Source of the DNA: Blastococcus sp. TF02-8
GTDB taxonomy: Bacteria; Actinomycetota; Actinomycetes; Mycobacteriales; Geodermatophilaceae
Assembly (NCBI RefSeq): GCF_003319175.1
Contig: NZ_QOHK01000006.1
Location: 1-64,000, forward strand
Length of the DNA: 64,000 nt
Direction of reading: 5' to 3'
Part shown: in pieces, positions 52,703-61,244 of the stretch
Position numbering within the stretch: the stretch's first letter is position 1
Layout: each line of letters opens with the position of its first letter
Made by a program: the position numbers and the translations under genes
Notes under the pieces: generated by a model
Told to the model about the DNA's origin: nothing
Database searches by the model: none
The model's input: the letters and a program-made list of their open reading frames with translations, nothing else

Positions 52703-55504
52703 TCATCGGCCGATGCCCGGGGCGGCGCCTCCACGGGCGAGGGAGGGTCCTCGCCGTTCGACCTCGGGCCGGGGAACGCTCGGTACCGGTGCCACCGGGC
52801 GCGGGGGAGCGGCTGCCGTCCGGTCGCGCGCCCGGTCCTGGCGGTCGCGGGCGGCCTCTCGAGCGGCCAGCTCGGCCGCGTGCCCGGGGCCCAGGTCGGC
52901 CCGGTCGCGGCCGAAGACGGCGATCCACTGCGCCCGGGCCTGGGCCACGTCGGCCGCGACGAGGTGCGCGGTGTTGGACAACCGGCCGCGGGTCATGCCG
53001 ACGTAGGCCGAGGCTGCGCCGGTGGCGTCATCGATCACCACGTGCGCGGCGGGAACGGTGTTCCCCTGCACGCCGTACGCGGTGCTGGCGTAGACCAGCT
53101 CCACGTAGTCGGTGACGTATTCGGCCGGCAGCACCCGGACCGGCGCGCCGGCCGGGGTGACATCGCCCCGGGAGACGTCACCGGTGGCGGTGCCGGCGGT
53201 GACCAGCAGCCCGCCGCGTCGGCCGACCGCGGTGACGGTCCACGTGTCTCGGTTGGCCACCTCCAGGTCCCGGTCGTTGCGCCGGGTGGCGATCCGGTCG
53301 CCGGCGCCGATCCGTTGACCCGCCCGCGTGGTCACGACCCGGACGTCGTCGACGCGGCCGTCGGTGACCAGCCGGTTGCGGATGGCGGCGTTGAGCTCGG
53401 TGACCTGCTCGCGGGTGTCCGCCACCACGGCGACGTCAACCGCCTGGGGGTCGTGGGCGGCGGTCGCGGCCAGGGCGTCCTGCAGCGCTGCGGAGTCGGG
53501 GTGCAGGTGAATCCGGCCGCGGGCGAGGAGGGCGTCGAACACCCCGCCCGGGGTGTCACCCCGCCGCATCGCCAATGTCAGCTCGGCGTACTCACCGTCG
53601 CGAACCGATTGGCCGGTGCTGTCGGTGCGGCTGAAGCGGTGCACCGACTCCAACGTCAAGCAGGCAGCCGGGTCGACCTGAGCGGCGGCCAGGTCCAGGA
53701 CACCGCCGCGGCCGATCGCGGTGAGCTGGTGGCGGTCGCCCAGCAGCGCGAGCCGCGCCCCGGCCTCGTCGGCGACGCTGAGCAGGGCGCGGGCGGTGTC
53801 CTGGTCGAGCATGCCGGCCTCGTCGATGATCAGCAGGTCCCCGGGCCGCAGCCGGCTCGTCTCCGCCGGCCCGCTGTAGGTGCGGCCGGTGACCGGGTCG
53901 ACCTCGCCGGGGGCGAGTCGGGTCCATTCGCCGTGCTCGGTCCAGCGCCAGCCGTGGGCGAAGACGAGGGACGCGGCCGACCCGGTGGTCGCGGCGACCT
54001 CCGCGCGGGCGACCTGGGCGGCCTTCAGCGTCGGGGTCACCACGACCAGCCGGCGGCCCTGCCGCTGGAGCAGGCGATGGGTGGCGGCCAGCGTGGTGGT
54101 CTTGCCCGCCCCGGCGGCGCCCTCGACCACTACGAGGCGGCGGTCGCCGGACAGGACGGCGACCGCCGCGGCTTGGCCGACATCCAGGTGGCGGACGAGC
54201 CCCACTGGTAGTCGCTCCGGCTGCAGTCCGGCCAGGGCCGGCTGGTCGGCGCGGGCGGCGAACCGGGTGACCAGGTCGGCCTCCACGTCGAGCACCGGCC
54301 GCGAGGTCCAGGACCGGACGTGCTCCGGCACTCCCTCCCGGTCCACCAGGGGAACGCACCGGCCGAGAGCGCGGGCGGTGAGGTCCTCGGCCAACTCGAG
54401 GCGCACCGCCGGGTCGGCGACGATGCCCCCCGCGGCTATCCGCCGCTCGACCTCGCCACGGACGTCCGCCGCGTTCCAGGCCGAGCGGCCGGCGGCCAGC
54501 CGGGTCAGCACGGTGTCGACGGCAGCCTCGCGGTCGAGTACGCCGATCGGGGTCGGCGCCAGCGAGACGGGGCGGGCGGGATCTCGATAGCCAAGCGACG
54601 CCAGCTCGGCTCGCCACCGCGCCACGAGCTCGGCGCCGGAGCGGGGGATGACCTTGTCCGGGCGCCCCTCGGCCCAGGCGCGGACGTCCCAGGCCCGCCG
54701 CAGCGCCGGACCGGGCTGCTCGCCCGGGTGCGCCGCCATCCAGGCACGTTCGTAGCGGTCCAGGTTGCGCCCGATCTGCGCCGCCCGTGCGCTGAACAGG
54801 CCGACGTACTGGGCGACCTCCTGTATTTCTCCAGTCGCATCCAGGGTGTAGCCGTGCCCGGCGAGCACGGCCCGGAACTGAGGATCGCAGGCGACCGCGG
54901 CGTGCCCGATCCCGTTGAGCGCGGCCAGGAAGTCCCGCACGCCGACGGTGTGCAGCCCACGCCATTGCCCGGCGGCGAACACCCGGGCACCGATCTGCAG
55001 GTGCAGATGCCGGTGCGGATCTCCCGCGCGGGAGGTGTAGTGCCGCACCGTCACCGCCTCCAGGATCTCCACCGGCACCTGGACCTGGCCGCCGCGCGGG
55101 CCGACCCGGGTGGTCGCGTGGGCGGCGAGCCAGCCGACGATCTGGGCGGCGGCGCGGTCCTGCGCGGCGTCGTAGGCGTCCGCGACGTCGTCGTGCATTG
55201 CGGCGGCCAGTGACCAGGACTTCGGGCCGTTGACCACCACCTCGACGAAGCGCACCGCGTGGGCGTCGGTGCGCAGCCGCCCCCGTGGGTCGCCGGTGTC
55301 CGGGTCGCGGCCGGCCACCCAGCTCTCGTAGGTCTGCCTCGTGAGCGGTGCCCGCTCGGCCACCCGTCGGTCGCAGGCCACGAAGCGGCGGGCCAGGCCG
55401 GTGCCCTCGGCCAGGTAGTAGTCATCGGCCCGGCCGCGGTCGGCCTCCAGATACGCCCGGGCAGCCGCCGCCGACCCGGCGTACACCTTCATTCCACCGC
55501 GCAT
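52703..55504 (-). CDS. MobF-type relaxase-helicase (TraA-like)
   Basis: This protein is about 933 aa; the ATG at 55504 is preferred and 55492 is an alternative. The N-terminal TrwC relaxase domain has GPKSWSLAAAMHDD and the metal-binding HxHxH motif in DPHRHLHLQIGARVFAAGQW. A central helicase has Walker A VVEGAAGAGKTTTLAATHRL, DLLIIDEAGMLDQDT and LLGDRHQLTAIGRGG. The C-terminal UvrD-like segment has ELVYASTAYGVQGNTVPAAH and YVGMTRGR. It should nick and unwind DNA for conjugal transfer. No mating-pore genes are in the window, so the element is probably mobilisable or uses the TraB/FtsK-type route elsewhere. Confidence 0.93.
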   Translation of the reverse strand: MRGGMKVYAGSAAAARAYLEADRGRADDYYLAEGTGLARRFVACDRRVAERAPLTRQTYESWVAGRDPDTGDPRGRLRTDAHAVRFVEVVVNGPKSWSLAAAMHDDVADAYDAAQDRAAAQIVGWLAAHATTRVGPRGGQVQVPVEILEAVTVRHYTSRAGDPHRHLHLQIGARVFAAGQWRGLHTVGVRDFLAALNGIGHAAVACDPQFRAVLAGHGYTLDATGEIQEVAQYVGLFSARAAQIGRNLDRYERAWMAAHPGEQPGPALRRAWDVRAWAEGRPDKVIPRSGAELVARWRAELASLGYRDPARPVSLAPTPIGVLDREAAVDTVLTRLAAGRSAWNAADVRGEVERRIAAGGIVADPAVRLELAEDLTARALGRCVPLVDREGVPEHVRSWTSRPVLDVEADLVTRFAARADQPALAGLQPERLPVGLVRHLDVGQAAAVAVLSGDRRLVVVEGAAGAGKTTTLAATHRLLQRQGRRLVVVTPTLKAAQVARAEVAATTGSAASLVFAHGWRWTEHGEWTRLAPGEVDPVTGRTYSGPAETSRLRPGDLLIIDEAGMLDQDTARALLSVADEAGARLALLGDRHQLTAIGRGGVLDLAAAQVDPAACLTLESVHRFSRTDSTGQSVRDGEYAELTLAMRRGDTPGGVFDALLARGRIHLHPDSAALQDALAATAAHDPQAVDVAVVADTREQVTELNAAIRNRLVTDGRVDDVRVVTTRAGQRIGAGDRIATRRNDRDLEVANRDTWTVTAVGRRGGLLVTAGTATGDVSRGDVTPAGAPVRVLPAEYVTDYVELVYASTAYGVQGNTVPAAHVVIDDATGAASAYVGMTRGRLSNTAHLVAADVAQARAQWIAVFGRDRADLGPGHAAELAAREAARDRQDRARDRTAAAPPRPVAPVPSVPRPEVERRGPSLARGGAAPGIGR

Positions 55505-56008
55505 TTCCAATGCCACCCAACAATGACCAACAGGTCACCCCTAGAAACGGCGATGGGCCCCGCGAAGCGGGGCCCGGACTACCTTTATTGGTAGCATGCG
55601 TGCCGTCCTTTAGTGAAGGAATTGGCTTGCGCGGGAAAGGTTGGAGGGGTGGTGCAGAGACATCGTGGGTATCATGTCGTTGGCTGTTTACGGCGATTAT
55701 CGACTACGGGCAGCTTGCTTTCCTTCGAGCTGAGGGTGCGCATGGCCATCAGCTCCGCGGTGACCCCCGGCTCGCACCACCGGCCCCATGCAAGCCGCTG
55801 GCGCGGAAGTCGAGCGGCAGCTGGACGATGAGGCCCCGACCGGCTCGGAGGGCGTCCCGGTTGCCCTCCCCGTGCGAGAAGGTTCATTGGGCGGGTCTTG
55901 CGGGACGGCGGTCACTTCCTACCTAGCGCCCTGCGATGTTCCCGGTTGGGGTTCCGCCTACGGGACGGGCTCGACTACGGCGGTGACGCGATGTATCGCC
56001 GCCTGCTG
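55505..56008. other. non-coding stretch with inverted repeats upstream of the relaxase
   Basis: About 500 bp without a supported gene. It contains a perfect 9-bp hairpin (GGGCCCCGC-gaa-GCGGGGCCC, 55555-55575). Immediately after it, CTACC and GGTAG (about 55577-55597) form a second small repeat with an AT-rich loop. Location upstream of a MobF relaxase gene fits an origin of transfer. The rest shows no gene or RNA I recognise. Confidence 0.4.
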
Positions 56009-57135
56009 TCAATTCATCTCGCTCGCTCCGCCGGAGTGTGCCGAGGCTTCATACCAGCGCAGCACCCGCAGCGCCCGGAGCGTATTCCACCGGCTGGGCG
56101 TGCCATCGGGTTCCTCGAACCGGAAGTGGACCGCGCCGGGGTGGCTGTTCTCCAGCAGCCAACGCCCGTCGGGCTGACGTTTGGTCCGGACTTGTTCGAT
56201 CGCCTCGGCCAGCCGTGGATCGGGTGTGCCGCCACGCCGGGCGAAGTAGTCCGTCGCCTTGAGCAGGTCGTAGTGCCAGCGTGGGGGGTAGGAGAACAGC
56301 AGCCACTGCGGGTTCACCGTCTCGCCGGTGCGCCACGACCGGAACAGGTTGCGCCGCAGCAGGTACTCCTCGCCGTTCCGGCGAGCCCGGCGGACCTCGT
56401 CGGACCCACCGGTCTGACGCTCCCACCTCAGCAGGGCGTCGATCACGTCCAGCGTGCTTGCGAATGATCCCGGCGCCGGACGTGCCTCGGCCCAGCAGTT
56501 CCAGCCGCCGTCCGGCATCTGGTCGGCTACTAGCCGCTGCACCACGGGATCGACGTCGATCCCCAGGTACGTGCCGATCAAGATCGTGCCGGCGTTGATG
56601 CAGCAGTCGACTTCCCCATCGAAGAACGGCAGCCCCTCGTATTCCCAGCGGCAGTTGCGGGCGACCAACTGAGCGGTCTCCTGCATCGGGAGACTGTCCG
56701 GCGGTACGCCCACATGGCACAGGTCGAGCAGGACGGGGTACGTCGCGGTCCACGGCTGGTCCGGATGGTCACCGGACTGGTCGGCTTGCCCGTCGGCCGC
56801 TTCTGGGTCGGGTGACGGGAAAGGCGGGGGTGGCTCACCGGCAGCAAGGGCCTTCGCGGTGGCCGCGGCGAACGCCGCGGTCCCCGGGAGCAGGCCCCGT
56901 CGGCCCACTGTCCGTCAGGGGCCCGCAGCGACAGCAGCCGAGCACCCCACCCCTCGTGCTCCACCCGCGCTCGCTCGGCGGCCACCTCGTCTTGCGAGGC
57001 GTCGACGATGTCCCGGAGCACCTGCCAGCGGATTGCCGGATCGCCCTGCAACAGCCACCGCACGACCGGATCGTCTTGGGACATCGGCGGCGTCCGGGGA
57101 ACGCGGGGGCCAAGGCTCTCCATCGGCGTTCCCAT
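56009..57135 (-). pseudogene. squalene-cyclase-like (alpha/alpha barrel) gene split by a frameshift
   Basis: The N-terminal part is in one frame from 57135 (VVRWLLQGDPAIRWQVLRDI, SLRAPDGQWADGAC). It shifts near 56889-56892 to a second frame that continues to 56009 (PGTAAFAAATAKALAAGE, WTATYPVLLDLCHVGVPPDS, QMPDGGWNCWAEAR, LAEAIEQVRTKRQPDGRWLL). One missing base, probably T or C after TGC, joins them. The repeats of DG-x-W and W-x-x-P-x-R-W-H-Y resemble prenyltransferase/squalene-oxidase-repeat proteins of actinobacteria. Either the gene is inactive or the base was lost in sequencing. Substrate is unknown. Confidence 0.72.
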
Positions 57136-57399
57136 CCCGGCACCCTAGACGGAGGCGCTGCCGCAGCGCGGCAGTCAAGGCGCCGGCCAGCCGCCCACCT
57201 CTCAGATCCGGGCCTGGAGCCCGCCCGACCGAAGCCGCGGCCGTACCGCAGCCGGATACCAGGCGGGACGGCGGCCAGATCGTCGGCCGACCGCCTCAAG
57301 TGCGCCAGTCGGTTTGTGCTGCAGTACGCCCGCTCGCGCGGGATTCGCTCCTTGTTCCTTCTCGCGGTGTCGGCATCGCTCCAGGGTTAGAGTCCGCGC

Positions 57400-57864
57400 G
57401 TGACGGATCGCTTCCGCGTAGTACCCGCTGCGTATGTCGTGTTTCGCCGCCACGGGGACCGTGGTGCGCAGGTGCTGCTGCAGCTGCGACAGGGCACCGG
57501 GTACATGGACGGCTACTGGGCAACCGCTGCCGCCGGGCATGTCGAAGCCGACGAGTCCGTGCTTCAGGCGGCGTGCCGGGAAGTCCTTGAGGAGCTTGGG
57601 GTCACGGTCGAGGACACGGACCTCCGCCCGCTATGCGGGATGCACCGCACTGGGCGGAACTCTCGGCCGATCGATGAGCGCGTCGATTTCTTTTTCGAGT
57701 GCTGGCGGTGGGGTGGCGAGCCTCGACTGCTCGAAGCCGGCAAGGCGGTCGACCTGCAGTGGTTCGGGCTTGGTGAATTGCCGGCCTTGGTCGTGCCCCA
57801 CGAGCGCTTCGTGCTGGAACGGTTGGACGACGGCCTACCCGCCATCGTCACTTTCGGGTTCTGA
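57400..57864 (+). CDS. NUDIX hydrolase
   Basis: This 154-aa protein starts at a GTG. The Nudix box is complete: GHVEADESVLQAACREVLEE followed by LGV (G-x5-E-x7-RE-x2-EE-x-G). GYMDGYWATAAAGHVE and VDFFFECWRWGGEP are typical of the family. It hydrolyses nucleoside diphosphates linked to another moiety; the specific substrate is unknown. It stands alone between the broken cyclase gene and the HEPN-motif cluster. Confidence 0.88.
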   Translation: MTDRFRVVPAAYVVFRRHGDRGAQVLLQLRQGTGYMDGYWATAAAGHVEADESVLQAACREVLEELGVTVEDTDLRPLCGMHRTGRNSRPIDERVDFFFECWRWGGEPRLLEAGKAVDLQWFGLGELPALVVPHERFVLERLDDGLPAIVTFGF

Positions 57865-58062
57865 TCGTCCGGGCAACGACGCCGCGCGAGGATCCCCCTG
57901 TGAGACACCGGAGGGAGGCCGCCTCGCCGTCGCCGTAGCAGGTTCTCCCTTCGGAACGGGGACCCGGCAGCCATCTCACCTGCAGGCACCGACTCGACTA
58001 GGAGGATCTGCCTACAGTCAACAAGCAGAACGAAAACGACCACTCGCGGATAGGTCCGGGCC

Positions 58063-58776
58063 CTACGACTGAAGGCGGGCCTCGGCCCTTTGGACGATGC
58101 GCAGCAGCAGATCGGCCAACTGGATCACTTCCACAGCTTCCACTGGGTCATCGAACTGAACGGCTCTGTGGCTGGCAGGGTTCTTGTAGGCGCCGATGGC
58201 GCCGGCGAAAAGATCAGCGGTTGCCTGCTGCTCGCCGCCTTCTGCCTCTGGGTCGCGGAGTGCACCATCTCTGGGACTGAAGGCCTTCCGCATCAGGTTG
58301 ACCCCCAACAACTCGTTCGGCAGGCCGGCGACCCGCCGTACCTCGACCTCAACGGCCTTCATGGCCGCGAACGACGCCGTCTCGTAGTCCCCGAGCGCGA
58401 AGTTGGATCGAGCCGAGGACAACGCCGGCTGCAGATCACCGGCGAGTCGGTCAGCTGCCCACACCTTCGCGACGGCATTGGGATCGTTGGCGACCTCGGC
58501 GCCGGCAGTGGTGACACGATGCCAACCACCCGGCGGATTCTGCGCCGACGGACCGACGAGGGCGTGGGACTCCAACCATGCCCAAGCGTCGGAGAGACGG
58601 GCCAGCATGACGTTCATGTCAGGCGGTTGGGGGGTTCCGTATCCCTCGCTTTGTCTGAACCCTTGAACGATGTTGTTGAAGTTCGGCTCGGCACCGAGCG
58701 ACTGGAGCAGCCGCAGGCTGAGGTCGGGCAACGGCAGCTTCCGAACGTCGTCGTACGCGAGAACCATGACGCCCAC
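58063..58776 (-). CDS. TIGR02391/Hypoth_Ymh family protein
   Basis: This 237-aa protein is read from the GTG at 58776 with GGTGGA upstream; the ATG at 58767 is an alternative. The C-terminal half matches the Hypoth_Ymh family: ASFAAMKAVEVEVRRVAGLP, LLGVNLMRKAFSPRDGAL, then ATADLFAGAIGAYKNPASHR. The NP-x-x-H element corresponds to the HEPN-like (R/K)N-x-x-x-H site of the family. Members are scattered in accessory and defence regions; some HEPN relatives are RNases. It is divergent from the 624-aa gene with only 41 bp between starts. Confidence 0.72.
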   Translation of the reverse strand: MGVMVLAYDDVRKLPLPDLSLRLLQSLGAEPNFNNIVQGFRQSEGYGTPQPPDMNVMLARLSDAWAWLESHALVGPSAQNPPGGWHRVTTAGAEVANDPNAVAKVWAADRLAGDLQPALSSARSNFALGDYETASFAAMKAVEVEVRRVAGLPNELLGVNLMRKAFSPRDGALRDPEAEGGEQQATADLFAGAIGAYKNPASHRAVQFDDPVEAVEVIQLADLLLRIVQRAEARLQS

Positions 58777-58817
58777 GCTAGGTCCACCGCTACCACTGGT
58801 CGAACGTCACGGGGAGC

Positions 58818-60692
58818 GTGACCAGTACGGGATCGGCAAGCGACAGTAGACCGGTGGCTAAGAAGATCGTGCGGCAGTTGCGTGGGCAGTTGATGCTCCA
58901 GATCGCCGCAGGACGGTTCTTCCGTCCCGACGTCCCGCTCAACGAGACCGAGCACCGCTACACCGTCTACAGCAACGCCTGGTTCGTTGGTGATCCGCCG
59001 ATCGCGTTACCGGTAGGGCAAGTGATCGCTTCGACCGAGTTGGGGCTCACCTCGTCGGCGATGATCGCAGTCGTCGATCGTCTCGAACAACAACGTCCAG
59101 ACGGCACCGACGACTTCATGATTGCCACTGGTGGAACCGACCTCGTCGACGACCTTGCTTACCTGATGACGTTTGTGTTGAACCGCACCGTCAGCCGGGA
59201 CCACGACGAGACCCGGCGCCTGGTCACCGGCGCCGGCACGCCGCGCGGTCGCTCGGCCAACGACCTCTTCCCGGGCCTGTTTGAGCCGAGGCAAACGGTG
59301 CAGCCCGACCAATGGGACGACCTCCGACAGTTCATGAACGACATCCTTAGCCTGAGCCGAGACGACTTCGCGCGCGTCATGCGGGCTATCCGTAACGCGG
59401 TCGATGCGACACGACGAGCCCTCGACGACCCCACGGGGGCCTACACGGATTTGGTCGCAGCGCTCGAATCAATTTCGGAGAACGAGCTGTCCACGCCGGT
59501 GACTTGGGACCGCTACGACGGTTCTAAGCGCAGGATCATCGACGCGGCCTTGGTAGACCTGGATCAGGAAGTGGCCGACAAGATACGTACTGCTGTTCTA
59601 GAAGCTGATCGGGCGGGCCTGAAACGGCGCTTCATCTCATCCACCCTGGCCCGAGTGTCGTCGGACTACTACCGCGACAACGCAGTGGGGACGGTCCGGC
59701 CGGCCCGGGCGCCCGACATCGAGCGGATGCTCGGCATTGCCTACGACATCCGGTCGCGGCGAAGCCACGTACTGGAGGATCTTGGCGAAGGCGTGTGGCT
59801 CTTCACCGACGGCGCTGAAACCGCTTACGAGCCCAGCTTCGAGCGCGTGCTTACCCTGGCCGGTCTATGGCGCCTCACCCGACATGTCGTCCGCCGCTAC
59901 GTCACCGATGCTGAGAAGGTCTCGCCCGCCCCCTGGGACTACCGCGAGGCCCTGCCCGGCATTGTTGAGGTGCAACTTGCGCCGCAGTACTGGATCTGGC
60001 AAACAGGCGGACTCACGGCGGAGACGGCAACCCGCCGGCTCGATGGTTTCGCCGAGGCACTCATCGGATGGCTCGGCGGGCACCACACCGACGGATTTCC
60101 ACTCGACCCCGTGTGTCAAGAAATCGAAAATCTGGTACCCAAACTGGCCGACGGTGAGGCCAGGACGGCCTTGATCGCCATACACGTCCTGTGGCATGCG
60201 TGGGTTGACCCTGCCGCTCACCGCCCCGCGGCCACGGCCTTCATTGACCAGTACAAATCGGCGCTGGACACAGCGTCACCTAGTGCGTTCACCGTTTCGC
60301 TGCTGTCCAACCATCAGATGCCGACATGGAGTGCGGACGACTGGACCGCCGTGGCTCAGGCACGAAACGACGCCAGGTACTCCAAGAACCATGCGCCGCT
60401 TCCCGCCGCCATCGACGCACTGATTCAACTCTGGGCCGCCGACGAGCTCGAGGCCGCTGGCAGACACGACGAGGCTCTCGCCTTCGCCGCGAATGCTGTA
60501 GCCGAAATGCCCGGTAACGAAGCTCTTCTCACGTGGGAAGCCAGGCTCATCGCAGACAATCACGATCCCGACTTCGATGTTCACACGTTCCTCTTCGGCG
60601 AGCGAAAGGGCGAGGCCGGCAAGGAGCCCTCCGTGAATGAGCAGACAGACGAATCTCTATCCGGAGACGATGGCGCGACAGACGAAGGGTGA
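58818..60692 (+). CDS. large protein with Apea/HEPN-like domain and C-terminal repeats
   Basis: This 624-aa protein is read from the GTG at 58818; a GTG at 58854 is possible. Residues about 180-350 form a helical domain in which DPTGAYTDLVAALESISENE, LKRRFISSTLARVSS and GIAYDIRSRRSHVLEDLGEG follow the Apea-like HEPN pattern. R312-x4-H317 would be the catalytic RNase pair. The C-terminal region has helical, TPR-like segments (LWAADELEAAGRHDEALAFA) and an acidic tail. I do not recognise the whole protein. Codon use is less GC-rich than in the chromosomal genes, suggesting transfer. Confidence 0.65.
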   Translation: MTSTGSASDSRPVAKKIVRQLRGQLMLQIAAGRFFRPDVPLNETEHRYTVYSNAWFVGDPPIALPVGQVIASTELGLTSSAMIAVVDRLEQQRPDGTDDFMIATGGTDLVDDLAYLMTFVLNRTVSRDHDETRRLVTGAGTPRGRSANDLFPGLFEPRQTVQPDQWDDLRQFMNDILSLSRDDFARVMRAIRNAVDATRRALDDPTGAYTDLVAALESISENELSTPVTWDRYDGSKRRIIDAALVDLDQEVADKIRTAVLEADRAGLKRRFISSTLARVSSDYYRDNAVGTVRPARAPDIERMLGIAYDIRSRRSHVLEDLGEGVWLFTDGAETAYEPSFERVLTLAGLWRLTRHVVRRYVTDAEKVSPAPWDYREALPGIVEVQLAPQYWIWQTGGLTAETATRRLDGFAEALIGWLGGHHTDGFPLDPVCQEIENLVPKLADGEARTALIAIHVLWHAWVDPAAHRPAATAFIDQYKSALDTASPSAFTVSLLSNHQMPTWSADDWTAVAQARNDARYSKNHAPLPAAIDALIQLWAADELEAAGRHDEALAFAANAVAEMPGNEALLTWEARLIADNHDPDFDVHTFLFGERKGEAGKEPSVNEQTDESLSGDDGATDEG

Positions 60693-61244
60693 GCAACCGG
60701 TTTCGTCATCAGCGGGACGCGGCACCGTGGCTGGCGTCGGCGGTCGGACCAGCCGTGATCATCGGGATCAACCACTGAACCGAGATGCGCACCTGGCGCG
60801 GCTTAAGGCGTGAACTGGAATCGAAATGGGATAAGCGCTTGCTCATGTCCGACTTTCGGACATGGGCGTGCGCCGAGCCACTGGAGCTGTCCCAATCGAG
60901 GGTCCCCTTGTGCGCGTCCCGCGCGGCCATCGTCACGCGGAGCAAGGTGTGCGTCCTTGGCGGCGGAATGAGCCACCACGCTAGGCGCAATCCGAGGCAG
61001 TAGCCGAGAGATTTCCACCGGTCCTTGTTCCCGCCCGTCCGGGTCGGTTGGTAACGAGTGAGAGGGACTACCCGACCTAGCCCCTCGGGGATTCGAACGG
61101 CAACGTGCTTGCGACGCTGGTACCACTGATCGCATCGACGCTCCGGCGCATCGGGTGTCGGGAATCGTGAGGCGTGACTGAGCCACAGGACTTGGTGCGC
61201 TGTCGCGGTTGTAGAGACCGCGGGGTCGCAACGAATCTGGGACG
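60693..61244. other. non-coding stretch with a 21-bp palindrome
   Basis: This 550-bp gap between convergent genes has no domain-bearing frame. It contains a perfect hairpin CATGTCCGA-ctt-TCGGACATG at 60844-60864. It could be a terminator or an operator. Nothing else is recognised. Confidence 0.45.

Noticed and set aside
55788..56177. Small plus-strand gene opposite the broken cyclase gene
   Set aside because: No domain, and it overlaps the better-supported minus-strand gene.
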